64,000 nt of DNA. It comes from Phytomonospora endophytica. GTDB taxonomy: Bacteria > Actinomycetota > Actinomycetes > Mycobacteriales > Micromonosporaceae. The stretch covers positions 124,001-188,000 of the forward strand of contig NZ_JACHGT010000016.1 in the NCBI RefSeq assembly GCF_014202425.1, given 5' to 3'. The notes under the pieces are model-generated. The model made no database searches, was not told where the DNA came from, and saw nothing but the letters and a program-made list of their open reading frames with translations. The position numbers and the translations under genes are program-made. Shown here one piece after another: positions 16,709 through 27,062 of this stretch; the stretch's first letter is position 1; every line of letters starts with the position of its first letter.

Positions 16709-17734
16709 TCAGGTCACGTCGCGGATGATCTTCTCCGACATCTCGGCCACTTCCGGCAGGTACGCCTGTGTGCGTGCGATCCGGGCGGCCAGTGCGGGCC
16801 CGTCGGGGACGCCCAGATCCTCGGCGAGGGCCTCGAAGGCGGGGAGGCGCCGGAGGTGATGTTCCGGGGCGTCGGCGGCGAGGATCTGGTGGCAGCGCGC
16901 GAAAGTGGCCGCGATCCAGAACACGGCCTCGCGGTGGTCGCCGCGGGCGACGAGTTCGCGGGAGGCGTCGATCGCGATGGGGCGGGCGGCGGCGCTGATG
17001 TCGCTGCTGAACGGGAAGGGTGTGCGGGAGACCGACGCGGCCGCGTCGAAGGTGACCGCGAGCGCGTCGACGTGCTCGGCGACCCGGGCGGCGGTCAGGG
17101 AGTCGGCGCCGAGCTGGGCGAGGAGTTCCTCGTAGCGGTCGCGCATCCCGTGCGCGGCCAGGGTTTCCCGCGCGGCGAGGTAGCGCAGCCGTACCGTCGG
17201 GTTGCGCAGGGCGGCGACGAGCAGGACGTGGCAGGTCACGCCCGTCGGGAACATCCACGGCATGAGCCGGTCGGCCAGTGGGGCGCCGACGTCGACCGCT
17301 CCGATTCCCCGGGCCACGGCTGTCGCGGCGGAGTCGCGGCGGGCGCGCACCGATTCCGGCGACGCGAAACGGGCCGCGACGAGGTCGCGCAACCGCGTCA
17401 GCCGTCCCGAGGGGTCGGCGAGGATCCCGTCGCGGCTGAAGGCGTGCGCGAGGTGGTACGAGGCCAGGACCGTTGCCGCGTCGGCGAAGTCGGCCGACGG
17501 CAGCCACGTCACCTCCAGCAGGACACCGTCGTGGGTGAACTTCCCGAGCTTGTGCTCGGGGAGGTCACCGTCGACCACGACCATGACGTCCACATCGGAC
17601 CCGGTGCCAAGCGAAGCGCCGGCGTCGAGATAGGCCGCCGAACCGCTGAGGTAGGCGCCGGCGAACCCGTCGATCGTCCCGGCGTTGGCCGCGAGCCAGT
17701 CGCTCGCGGCCGCGCGTGCGTCCTCGATCCTCAT
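16709..17734 (-). CDS. Nucleotidyltransferase-domain protein
   Basis: A 341-residue protein. The N-terminus carries the minimal nucleotidyltransferase signature: AYLSGSAAYLDAG, then TGSDVDVMVVVDGD with the metal-binding Asp pair (near residue 47) and a third acidic strand (LLEVTWL). The long helical C-terminus resembles substrate-binding regions of aminoglycoside adenylyltransferase-like proteins. Substrate unknown. It overlaps the upstream MarR gene by 4 bp (ATGA), implying co-translation. Confidence 0.75.
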   Translation of the reverse strand: MRIEDARAAASDWLAANAGTIDGFAGAYLSGSAAYLDAGASLGTGSDVDVMVVVDGDLPEHKLGKFTHDGVLLEVTWLPSADFADAATVLASYHLAHAFSRDGILADPSGRLTRLRDLVAARFASPESVRARRDSAATAVARGIGAVDVGAPLADRLMPWMFPTGVTCHVLLVAALRNPTVRLRYLAARETLAAHGMRDRYEELLAQLGADSLTAARVAEHVDALAVTFDAAASVSRTPFPFSSDISAAARPIAIDASRELVARGDHREAVFWIAATFARCHQILAADAPEHHLRRLPAFEALAEDLGVPDGPALAARIARTQAYLPEVAEMSEKIIRDVT

Positions 17735-18144
17735 CCGCGCAGCCTACGCATGACCTTTCCGAGCGCCTCGTCCTCGGTGAGTTCGCCGAGGGCTTCGGTG
17801 AGGGTGGTGTCGTAGGTGGTGCGGGCCTCGGCGTGGCGCCGGCGGCCGTCGTCGGTGAGGACGGTGTAGACGCCGCGGCGGTCGTCGGCGCACACGTCGC
17901 GGTAGGTGAATCCGGCGTCGTGCAGGCGGTTGACCAGTCGGGTCACCGAGCTCTGGTTGAGGCCGAGGGCGTCGGCGAGTTCCTGCATGCGCCGTTCGCC
18001 CTTGGGTGCGGGGGCGAGTTCGGCGAGGGCGCGGTACTCGGAAAGGCCGAGGCCGTGGCCGCGCTGGAGGGCGGTGGAGAGGCGTTGTTCGACGCGGGCG
18101 TGGACGGCGACCACGTCGCGCCAGAGTGCGGTGTCGTCGGTCAT
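17731..18144 (-). CDS. MarR-family transcriptional regulator
   Basis: A 137-residue winged-helix regulator. The recognition region MQELADALGLNQSSVTRLVNRLHDAGF and wing DDRRGVYTVLTDDGRRR are clear. ATG 18144 follows GGGAGGC; the longer open frame reaches back into the operator. It is divergent from the SMR pair, and the palindromic repeats between them (18199-18252) are its likely sites. It probably represses both itself and the exporters and is released by their substrate. Confidence 0.88.
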   Translation of the reverse strand: MTDDTALWRDVVAVHARVEQRLSTALQRGHGLGLSEYRALAELAPAPKGERRMQELADALGLNQSSVTRLVNRLHDAGFTYRDVCADDRRGVYTVLTDDGRRRHAEARTTYDTTLTEALGELTEDEALGKVMRRLRG

Positions 18145-18198
18145 ACGGGCCTCCCGGCTGCGGAAACGGCGGAAGCGCGGCCCCGCCTTGACACCAGG

Positions 18199-18252
18199 AT
18201 ACATGTACATACATACTCACTCCCGCAGTACGAAGTTGTATGTACATGTAAT
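18199..18252. promoter_or_regulatory. Divergent operator region for MarR and the SMR pair
   Basis: Two mirror-image blocks, ATACATGTACATACAT (18199-18214) and TTGTATGTACATGTAAT (18236-18252), each contain the palindrome ACATGTA or TGTACA and face each other. A TTGACA at 18188-18193 with TACATA 16 bp on is a candidate promoter for the exporters, with the -10 element inside the first block. Confidence 0.7.
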
Positions 18253-18266
18253 GAATGGAGGCCGTC

Positions 18267-18611
18267 GTGGCCTGGATCTACCTCCTCATCGCCGCCGTCT
18301 TCGAGGTCGTGTTCGCGCTCGGCACCAACGCCACCAACGGTTTCACCGAACTGTGGCCGTCGGTGCTGACGATCGTGGCGGCCTCGGGCGGCATCTTCTT
18401 CCTGAGCCTGGCACTGAAGACCCTCGACGTCGGCGTCGGCTACACCGTCTGGACCGGCATCGGCTCGGTCGGCACGGTCGTTTTCGGGACCGTCCTGTTC
18501 GACGAGCACATGAACGGCTGGAAGGCGCTGGCCTTCCTGCTCATCATCGGCGGAGTGCTCGGCCTGAAGCTCGCCGACAAGTTCACCACGACCACGGCCG
18601 CGCAGGCCTGA
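18267..18611 (+). CDS. SMR-family exporter subunit 1 (Gdx/QacE-like)
   Basis: A 114-residue, four-helix small multidrug resistance protein. The conserved membrane Glu is in FEVVFALGTNATNGF, and WTGIGSVGT matches the guanidinium-exporter (SugE/Gdx) signature more than EmrE. GTG 18267 is preferred: GGAGG ends 5 bp upstream and the product then starts VAWIYLL like its partner. A paired homologue follows 17 bp later, so the two probably form a heterodimer that exports cations by proton exchange. Confidence 0.9.
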   Translation: MAWIYLLIAAVFEVVFALGTNATNGFTELWPSVLTIVAASGGIFFLSLALKTLDVGVGYTVWTGIGSVGTVVFGTVLFDEHMNGWKALAFLLIIGGVLGLKLADKFTTTTAAQA

Positions 18612-18628
18612 GCACCAAGGAGCCCGTC

Positions 18629-18943
18629 ATGGCCTGGATCTACCTCTCCATCGCGATCGTCTTCGAGATCGCCTTCGCCCTGGGAACCAACGCCACCAAG
18701 GGGTTCACGCGCCTGTGGCCCTCGGTGTTCACCATCGTGTCGGCCGCGGCCGGCGTGTTCACCCTCAGCCTCGCCTTGAAGACCCTCGACGTCGGCGTCG
18801 GCTACACGATCTGGACCGGTATCGGCTCGGTCGGCACGGTTCTGCTGGGAGCCTTGATCTACAAGGAGCGGATCACCGTCGCGAAGGTGGTCTCGTTCCT
18901 GTCCATCGTGGGCGGCGTGGTCGTGCTGCGACTGGCCGCGTGA
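18629..18943 (+). CDS. SMR-family exporter subunit 2 (Gdx/QacE-like)
   Basis: A 104-residue, four-helix SMR protein, MAWIYLSIAIVFEIAFALG, with the same conserved Glu and WTGIGSVGT motif as the preceding gene. The two share long identical stretches (SLALKTLDVGVGYT), so they arose by tandem duplication. Paired SMR genes normally make antiparallel heterodimers. AAGGAG precedes the ATG. A strong terminator follows directly. Confidence 0.9.
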   Translation: MAWIYLSIAIVFEIAFALGTNATKGFTRLWPSVFTIVSAAAGVFTLSLALKTLDVGVGYTIWTGIGSVGTVLLGALIYKERITVAKVVSFLSIVGGVVVLRLAA

Positions 18944-18949
18944 AGCCTC

Positions 18950-18976
18950 GCGCCCGGCCGGAGAACGGCCGGGCGC
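18950..18976. terminator. Bidirectional terminator
   Basis: GCGCCCGGCCG and CGGCCGGGCGC form an 11-bp stem around GAGAA, between the SMR pair and the convergent histidine kinase gene. Confidence 0.85.
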
Positions 18977-18979
18977 CCG

Positions 18980-21025
<2,046 letters not shown>

Positions 21026-23416
21026 TCAGGCCGGCTCGCCGGGCCAGACCCACTCGCTGATCTCCGGAGCGTCCTCCCCGAACTCGCGCGTGTACTCCCG
21101 TGCCCGCTGCCGCGCGTCGAACATCCGCTGCCGCAGCGCGGCCTCCTTCACCGCCAGACCCGGGACCCGGTCGATGACGTCCATGACGAGGTGGAAACGA
21201 TCGAGGTCGTTGAGCATCACCATGTCGAAGGGCGTGGTCGTGGTGCCCTCCTCCTTGTAACCGCGCACGTGGATGTTGTCGTGGTTGGTGCGCCGGTAGG
21301 TCAGGCGGTGGATCAGCCACGGATAACCGTGATAGGCGAAGATGACCGTCTTGCCGGTGGTGAACAGCGCGTCGAACTCCCTTGAGGACAGTCCGTGCGG
21401 ATGCTCCTTCTCGTCCTGGAGGCGCATGAGGTCGACGACGTTGACGACCCGGACCTTGAGCTCCGGCAGGTGTTCCCGCAACAGTGCGACCGCCGCGAGC
21501 GTTTCGAGGGTGGGGACGTCGCCGGCGCAGGCCATGACCACGTCGGGCTCACCGTCGTCGTTGGAGGCGAACTCCCAGATCCCGATCCCGCGACGGCAGT
21601 GCGCGTCCGCCTCGGCCGGCGACAGCCACACCGGCTGCGGCTGCTTCCCCGCCACGACCACGTTCACATAGTGCCTGCTGGCCAGACAGTGGTTCATCGT
21701 CGACAGCAGCGTGTTGACATCCGGCGGCAGGTAGACGCGGATGACCTCGGCCTTCTTGTTCACGACGTGGTCGATGAAACCGGGATCCTGATGGCTGAAA
21801 CCGTTGTGGTCCTGGCGCCAGACATGGCTCGACAGCAGGTAGTTCAGCGACGCGATCGGCCGCCGCCACGGAATGTCCCTTGTGGTCTTGAGCCACTTGG
21901 CGTGCTGGTTGAACATCGAGTCGACGATGTGGATGAAGGCCTCGTAGGACGTGAACAGGCCGTGCCTGCCGGTGAGGAGGTATCCCTCCAGCCAGCCCTG
22001 GCACAGGTGCTCCGACAACACCTCCATGACACGGCCGTCAGGCGCGAGGTGGTCGTCGCCGGGCTCGATGTCGGCAACGAACGCCCGGTCGGTGACCTCG
22101 AAGACCGCGTCGAGCCGGTTCGAGGCGACCTCGTCGGGACCGAACAGGCGGAACCTGTCGGCGTTGGCGCGCATGACCTCCCGCAGCCACCTGCCGAGGA
22201 CGCGCGTGGACTCGGCGTTCACCGACCCGGGTGCCGGGCAGTCCACGCCGAACGGCCGGTAATCGGGCAGCGACAAGGGTTTGAGCAGCTCACCACCGTT
22301 GGCGTGCGGGTTGGCGCTCATCCGCCGCTCCCCCGCGGGCGCGGCCAGGATGATCGTCTCAACCGGGGCGCCGTCGCCGTCGAACAGCTCCTCGGGCCGG
22401 TACGAACGCAACCAGGTCTCCAGCTGCGCCAGGTGGGCGGGGTTGGTCCGCACCCCCGACAGCGGGACCTGGTGCGCCCGATACGTTCCCTCGACCTGCA
22501 CACCATCCACTTTCGACGGTCCCGTCCAGCCTTTCGGCGTCCGCAGCACGATCATCGGCCAGCGCGGCCGGGTCACCCGCGAGGACGTGCGCGCGTGGTG
22601 CTGGATCACGTTGATGTGGTCCAGACACAGATCCAGCACCGACGCCAGCCGCCGGTGCACCCGCGCGTGATCGTCGTCGGGATCGGCGTGCACCAGATGC
22701 GGTTCGTAGCCGTAGCCCCGCATCAGGCTGAGCAGATCCTGCTCCGGGATCCGCGCCAGCAGCGTCGGATTGGCGATCTTGTAGCCGTTGAGATGCAGGA
22801 CCGGCAGCACCGCTCCATCACGCGCCGGGTTGAGCAGCGTGTTCGACAACCAGCTCGCCGCGAGGGGACCGGTCTCGGCCTCACCGTCACCGATGACGCA
22901 CAGCGCGAGGAGGTCGGGATTGTCGTACACGGCACCGTAGGCGTGCGCGAGGGAGTAGCCGAGCTCGCCGCCCTCGTGGATGGATCCGGGGACCTCCGGC
23001 GCGACATGGCTCGGGATCCCGCCCGGGAAACTGAACTGCCGGAACAGTTTGCGCATGCCGCCCAGGTCGCGGGTGATCGACGGATACCGCTCGGTATAGG
23101 TCCCTTCGAGCCACGTGTTCGCCACGAGGGCCGGGCCGCCGTGCCCGGGACCGGCGATGTAGATGGCGTTGAGATCGCGGACACGGATCGTGCGGTTGAG
23201 GTGCGCGTAGAGCAGATTCAGTCCCGGCGAGGTGCCCCAGTGGCCGAGCAGGCGGGGCTTGATGTGCTCCGGCCGCAGCGGTTCGCGCAGGAGCGGGTTG
23301 TCGAGGAGGTAGATCTGCCCGACCGTCAGGTAGTTCGCCGCGCGCCAGAGCGTCTCGACGCGGGCGAGCTCGTCGGGGGCGAGGGCGGCCTGGGCGATGG
23401 TCTCGGTGCTCGTCAT
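21026..23416 (-). CDS. xfp: Phosphoketolase (xylulose-5-P/fructose-6-P)
   Basis: A 796-residue, full-length thiamine diphosphate enzyme. [18 protein letters not shown] and [14 protein letters not shown] are family signatures, and [11 protein letters not shown] begins the TPP/Mg motif (about residue 180). The later [21 protein letters not shown] segment is also diagnostic. It splits xylulose-5-P or fructose-6-P with phosphate into acetyl-P and an aldose phosphate in the cytosol, a carbon bypass often raised in hypoxia or dormancy. An inverted repeat abuts the start (23428-23442). Confidence 0.97.
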   Translation of the reverse strand: MTSTETIAQAALAPDELARVETLWRAANYLTVGQIYLLDNPLLREPLRPEHIKPRLLGHWGTSPGLNLLYAHLNRTIRVRDLNAIYIAGPGHGGPALVANTWLEGTYTERYPSITRDLGGMRKLFRQFSFPGGIPSHVAPEVPGSIHEGGELGYSLAHAYGAVYDNPDLLALCVIGDGEAETGPLAASWLSNTLLNPARDGAVLPVLHLNGYKIANPTLLARIPEQDLLSLMRGYGYEPHLVHADPDDDHARVHRRLASVLDLCLDHINVIQHHARTSSRVTRPRWPMIVLRTPKGWTGPSKVDGVQVEGTYRAHQVPLSGVRTNPAHLAQLETWLRSYRPEELFDGDGAPVETIILAAPAGERRMSANPHANGGELLKPLSLPDYRPFGVDCPAPGSVNAESTRVLGRWLREVMRANADRFRLFGPDEVASNRLDAVFEVTDRAFVADIEPGDDHLAPDGRVMEVLSEHLCQGWLEGYLLTGRHGLFTSYEAFIHIVDSMFNQHAKWLKTTRDIPWRRPIASLNYLLSSHVWRQDHNGFSHQDPGFIDHVVNKKAEVIRVYLPPDVNTLLSTMNHCLASRHYVNVVVAGKQPQPVWLSPAEADAHCRRGIGIWEFASNDDGEPDVVMACAGDVPTLETLAAVALLREHLPELKVRVVNVVDLMRLQDEKEHPHGLSSREFDALFTTGKTVIFAYHGYPWLIHRLTYRRTNHDNIHVRGYKEEGTTTTPFDMVMLNDLDRFHLVMDVIDRVPGLAVKEAALRQRMFDARQRAREYTREFGEDAPEISEWVWPGEPA

Positions 23417-23427
23417 GCCGTCACTGT

Positions 23428-23442
23428 GGCCCGGATCGGGCC
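23428..23442. promoter_or_regulatory. Palindrome just upstream of phosphoketolase
   Basis: GGCCCGGATCGGGCC is a perfect palindrome (arms GGCCCG/CGGGCC around GAT), 11 bp before the xfp ATG. It would cover the ribosome site or form an RNA hairpin there. Confidence 0.4.
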
Positions 23443-23450
23443 GCGCGCGT

Positions 23451-23492
23451 GGCGATATCGGGCAATCGACGCGGTGAACGTATCGCCGATAT
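23451..23492. promoter_or_regulatory. Long inverted repeats between xfp and the small secreted peptide gene
   Basis: GGCGATA (23451-23457) pairs with TATCGCC (23481-23487), and ATATCGG (23455-23461) with CCGATAT (23486-23492). The two overlapping repeats lie in the divergent gap; binding protein unknown. Confidence 0.4.
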
Positions 23493-23570
23493 TAGGTGAT
23501 CTTGGGTTCTTTCGGATAGTTTGTCGCTGTTCGCGGATTCCCGAGCTCCGCGGGCTGAGGGGGATTCGTC

Positions 23571-23705
23571 ATGGCCTGGAAGCGTCTGCTCCGGCTGGCC
23601 GCGCTCGCGCTCGTCGGCGGACTGGTCCTGGGGATGGTGACGGGGGTGCTGACCGCGAAGGCGGCCGAGGTGCCGGGAGGGCAGTGCGTGTCGGGCCGGT
23701 GCTAG
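23571..23705 (+). CDS. 44-residue probable secreted or membrane-anchored peptide
   Basis: A basic start (MAWKRLLRL) precedes a long hydrophobic segment rich in Leu, Val and Gly, then TAKAAEVPGGQCVSGRC ends the product. It looks like a signal peptide with a possible AKA-A cleavage site, releasing a short peptide with two Cys four residues apart (a potential disulphide). CTGAGGGGG upstream is a good ribosome site. The stop codon overlaps that of the convergent VOC gene within CTAG (23702-23705). No homologue is recognised. Confidence 0.55.
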   Translation: MAWKRLLRLAALALVGGLVLGMVTGVLTAKAAEVPGGQCVSGRC

Positions 23706-24055
23706 CTCTTGTCGATGACGCAGAAGCGGTTGCCCTCGGTGTCGGCGAGGACGGTGAAGTCGGCGTCGGCGGGATAGAGGTCCCAGTCGGCGCGGACGGC
23801 GCCGAGGGCCAGGAGGCGCTCGATGTCGGCCTCGGGCTCGGCCGAGTAGAGGTCGAGGTGGATGCGCGGGTGTTCCTGGACCGGCGTGCCGGACAGGCCG
23901 ACGGCGATGGCGGTTCCGTGGCCGGTCGCGGGGACGAGGACGGCCCAGTCCTCGGCGATGACGTCGCGGGGGACGAGGTTCAGCGCGGCGCACCAGAACG
24001 CGGCGGCGCGCGGGACGTCGGTGACGCCCAGGACGACGGTTCCGACCGTGAGCAT
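23702..24055 (-). CDS. VOC (glyoxalase/bleomycin-resistance fold) protein
   Basis: A 117-residue single-module VOC protein: VLGVTDVPRAAAFWCAALNL opens the fold and DPEG-like FTVLADTEGNRFCVIDKS closes it. The His of HPRIHLDLY and the Glu of the last strand region are possible metal ligands. Function within the superfamily cannot be assigned. ATG 24055 is where homologues begin; the longer frame is not family-like. Its stop overlaps the small peptide gene tail to tail. Confidence 0.8.
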   Translation of the reverse strand: MLTVGTVVLGVTDVPRAAAFWCAALNLVPRDVIAEDWAVLVPATGHGTAIAVGLSGTPVQEHPRIHLDLYSAEPEADIERLLALGAVRADWDLYPADADFTVLADTEGNRFCVIDKS

Positions 24056-24168
24056 GTCCCTGAGTCTCGCAGAAACCTGAGAAGCTTTATGGCTCAACGG
24101 GGATCTCGATGTCCATATGCGAGCCCCATGTTGCGTGTTGTCGTACCAAGCGGGCAAGATTCGACATT

Positions 24169-25455
24169 GTGGGACTCCTTCAGCGGCTCTTCGGGCGTCC
24201 GGCGGACGAACCGGCCGACGGCGCGGACGCCGTCGCCGACACGACCGACGCGCCCGAAGCGAGCCCAGACGAATCCACGGACCGGCCCGCGCCGGACGGT
24301 GGTGTGCTCGGTGACGCCGCGCCGCTGCCCGAGGTGCCGGAGGTGCCCGTCACGGCCTCACCCGATCCTTCACCCGAGCCCGGCGAGGTGCCCGAACCCG
24401 TCGCCGAGGCTCCGCACGACACTTCCGCCGACGACTCCCCCGGCGACACCGCCGAACCCGAGACCGAACCGGAGCAGCCGGTGCTCTTCGTGACCGCGAC
24501 CTCGACCGACACCGACGAGGCGCCCCTGGCGACGGTCCTGCCGTTCCGCGGCGGCGCCGTTGCCGAGGAGCCGCCGTCGGCGCCCGAGGCCGCAGAGGAG
24601 CGCGAGGAGCAGCCGAAAACGCCGGAGTTCCCCGACCTGTTCACGCCCTCGCGGCCCCGTCGGGAACTGCTGACGCTCGACCCGCCGGCGGCTCCCGAGC
24701 CGGAGCCCGCCGAGGAGGCGGTCGTCGAGGACCTGCCGATCGACGCCTCCGGGTCGCCGCGGGCGGCACTGCGGTCGGCGGGTGTCGCCGTGCCGCACAT
24801 GCAGCTGGTGACGACGCGCGGGTCGGCGCGGCTGTGGGCCTTCCCCGTCGCCGAGCAGGAGGCCCTCGGCTGGTGGCTGGAGATCCGGCGCGTGCACGAC
24901 CGCACCGGCTGGCTGCCGGTGCTCCTCGGGCCCGCCGACGGCTGGCTCGACGACGCCGAGAGCGTCCTGCACGAAGGCGACGACGAGCTCGGGCGGCTGT
25001 CCGAAGTGGACGTCGAGGAGCTGTTGCGCGTCAAGGCCGCCGAGGCCGGTGAGCCGCCCCGTGGCGTCGCGACGCTGCCGACGCGCGGCGACTCGACCTT
25101 CACGGTCGCCAAGGCCCCGGGCCTGCTGGGGCTCGTACAGGCCGACCACGGCTGGCAGATCCCGGCCCTGCTGCCCTGGGCGGGGTCGACGAACTGGGAG
25201 ATCTTCGGCGCCGAGCACGCCGCCGTCCTGCGCCGCTGGGACGAGCGCGTCGACGTCGAGGTCGTCGCGATGTCGTGGGACGTGCTGGAGCTCTACGTCG
25301 CCGAGCCGCCCGCCGAGACGGCCGATGCCGTCGAACTGGCGCAGGAGGTGTACGCGTACTGCCCGGACCTGCTGGCGGCCGGTGTGCCGACGCTGGACGA
25401 CCTGGCGGTGCACATGGTGAAGAGCAAGGCGTGGTACTTCAGGTGGAACGACTGA
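24169..25455 (+). CDS. DUF4253-domain protein with a long acidic N-terminal region
   Basis: A 428-residue protein. Residues 10-200 are Pro/Glu/Asp-rich and probably disordered. The C-terminal half carries the DUF4253 pattern: TNWEIFGAEHAAVLRRWDERVDVEVVAMS, then LYVAEPPAETADAVELAQEVYAYCPDLL, ending WYFRWND. The biochemical role of DUF4253 is unknown. GTG 24169 (VGLLQRLFGR) is preferred over ATG 24109, whose extra 20 residues look non-native. The absence of a clear ribosome site may mean a leaderless transcript. Confidence 0.75.
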   Translation: MGLLQRLFGRPADEPADGADAVADTTDAPEASPDESTDRPAPDGGVLGDAAPLPEVPEVPVTASPDPSPEPGEVPEPVAEAPHDTSADDSPGDTAEPETEPEQPVLFVTATSTDTDEAPLATVLPFRGGAVAEEPPSAPEAAEEREEQPKTPEFPDLFTPSRPRRELLTLDPPAAPEPEPAEEAVVEDLPIDASGSPRAALRSAGVAVPHMQLVTTRGSARLWAFPVAEQEALGWWLEIRRVHDRTGWLPVLLGPADGWLDDAESVLHEGDDELGRLSEVDVEELLRVKAAEAGEPPRGVATLPTRGDSTFTVAKAPGLLGLVQADHGWQIPALLPWAGSTNWEIFGAEHAAVLRRWDERVDVEVVAMSWDVLELYVAEPPAETADAVELAQEVYAYCPDLLAAGVPTLDDLAVHMVKSKAWYFRWND

Positions 25456-25732
25456 CCTTCGCGACGGGTCTCGGATTCGTGGTGGGGGTTTGTGGCGGGG
25501 GTTTGTGGAGTGCGCGCCTGACGTGGGGCCGGACCGCCGGTGGGTGGCGGGCGCTCGTGGGTGGCGAACGCCGGTGAGTGCCACATGCCGATCGGTGGCG
25601 GGCGCTCGTGGATGGCGGGCGCTCGTCGGTGGCGAGCGCCGCTGAGTCGCGACGCCCATGGATGCCGATCGGTGCCGAACGCCGGTGAGCGCCAAACGCC
25701 CATCGGCGGCGGATGGCCGTCGGCGCCCTCGT
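25456..25732. repeat. Intergenic degenerate repeats
   Basis: Multiple imperfect copies of GGTGGCGGGCGCTCGTGG-like and GAACGCCGGTGAG-like units fill the gap between two convergent genes. A 20-bp segment at 25689-25708 (GCGCCAAACGCCCATCGGCG) recurs with one mismatch at 62229-62248. Confidence 0.7.
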
Positions 25733-26791
25733 CTAGAGCTCCCAGATCCGCGGCGGCCGCGCCTTCGCGCCCTCCGAGCACCAGCCGACGCCACGCGCGC
25801 CGGTGAGCCAGCGCCCGCCGCCGAGAGGCAGCGGGAGGCCTTCGAGCGGCTTCGGGTACCTGATCGTGCGCAGATGCATCGACGGCAGATCGACGAGCCA
25901 GTGGTGGTTCCGTCCGGCGAGTTCGTCGTTCTCGTCGGTGACCGCCAACGCGCTGTCGGCGTTGAGGAAGACCGCGTGGCACTGCCAGCGCGTCGGGCCG
26001 TCGCCGGCTCCCGACGGGCGCCGGAGCGCGGGCGGCTCGACCGTGCCGAGCACCTCGCCGTCGGCGAGGTCGTGCACGGCGAGCGAGTCGCGGTCATCGG
26101 TGTTGGTGAGGTATCTGGCCTCGTCGACGTCGAGGAGCAGGCGCTCGGTGTAGTCCGGCTCGACCGTCAGGACCGAGCCGTCGAAGGCGCCCCACAGGAG
26201 CGGCGGTCCGGAGCGTTCGGCGACGGAGAGGACCATCCGGCCGGGCGCGGGATGCCGTAGCTGCTGCGATCCGTACGACCGGGTCCCGGTGTCGGCGCGG
26301 GCGGAGACCTCGCCGGTGGCGGCGTCGAGGACGAGCCATTCCTCATGCTCGACGTCGGTGAGAGCGAGCGCCCACACGAAGCGGCCGTCGGCGCTGAAGG
26401 CGGCCGAGCCGGCACCGTTGTGGCCGTGGTCGCGGTCGCCTTCGTACTCGGCGGCATCGAGGTGACGCTTCCCGCAGCCGCGTACCCAGCAGGCGTGCCG
26501 GTGCTCCCAGCGCGTCCGGCTGGCGGCGTCGACGGCTCGGACCGCGTGCTGCCCGGGGAAGACGGCGAGGTCGAGTGTCGGCGACACCGCGGCGATCCCA
26601 CGCCACGGCACGGAGAACCGCACCGGCTCGGAGGTTCCGGCGATGAGCGCGTCGACGTCGTGGACGGCGAGGACCGTCGAGGTCTGCGTGGTGAGACGGC
26701 GGGCGCCGTCGATGTCGACGGCCGTCGCGACCCAGGCCCACTCGGTGAAGGCGGGGAGGGTGGCGACTCGGCGCGGCGTGACGAACTCCAT
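25733..26791 (-). CDS. Beta-propeller-like protein of unknown function
   Basis: A 352-residue cytosolic protein with repeated blade-like segments (AVHDVDALIAGTSEPVRFSVP, AAFSADGRFVWALALTDVE, WLVLDAATGEVSARADTG, SLAVHDLADGEVLGTVEPP). These resemble WD40/YncE-type sheets without strict motifs. A cluster of Cys and His (CWVRGCGKRHLD, near residue 105) could bind metal. Convergent with the DUF4253 gene. No function is claimed. Confidence 0.65.
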   Translation of the reverse strand: MEFVTPRRVATLPAFTEWAWVATAVDIDGARRLTTQTSTVLAVHDVDALIAGTSEPVRFSVPWRGIAAVSPTLDLAVFPGQHAVRAVDAASRTRWEHRHACWVRGCGKRHLDAAEYEGDRDHGHNGAGSAAFSADGRFVWALALTDVEHEEWLVLDAATGEVSARADTGTRSYGSQQLRHPAPGRMVLSVAERSGPPLLWGAFDGSVLTVEPDYTERLLLDVDEARYLTNTDDRDSLAVHDLADGEVLGTVEPPALRRPSGAGDGPTRWQCHAVFLNADSALAVTDENDELAGRNHHWLVDLPSMHLRTIRYPKPLEGLPLPLGGGRWLTGARGVGWCSEGAKARPPRIWEL

Positions 26792-26882
26792 GCCGGGGAA
26801 GCCTAGGCGTGAAAACGCGCCGCCGAGGCGACGCTCAAGGTCGGCTCAAGTTCGCCTTCGGATCGAGCCGCCGGGCACGCCC

Positions 26883-26896
26883 GTTCCACGTGAAAC
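26883..26896. other. parS-like site (one mismatch)
   Basis: GTTCCACGTGAAAC differs from parS GTTTCACGTGAAAC at one position. It is paired with the perfect site 28 bp to the right. Confidence 0.7.
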
Positions 26897-26910
26897 ACCC
26901 CGCTCACACC

Positions 26911-26924
26911 GTTTCACGTGAAAC
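26911..26924. other. parS site
   Basis: Perfect GTTTCACGTGAAAC palindrome, the ParB-binding site of chromosome partition, about 36 kb from parAB. Confidence 0.93.
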
Positions 26925-27062
26925 ACCGCATCGCTTCCGCATCGCCAGCGCATACGCCCGCCCCATCCCCGCTCTCGCTCTGCCAAGATCGGCCGTCGGC
27001 GATCGGGCGCACCGGCGCGCCCCCACGTCGCCGATCCCCTCATTTGCCCTGGAGGCAACCAC

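Noticed and set aside
18215-18266. Possible guanidine riboswitch before the SMR pair
   Set aside because: The leader is only about 50 bp and is filled by the palindromic operator; no riboswitch-like structure fits.
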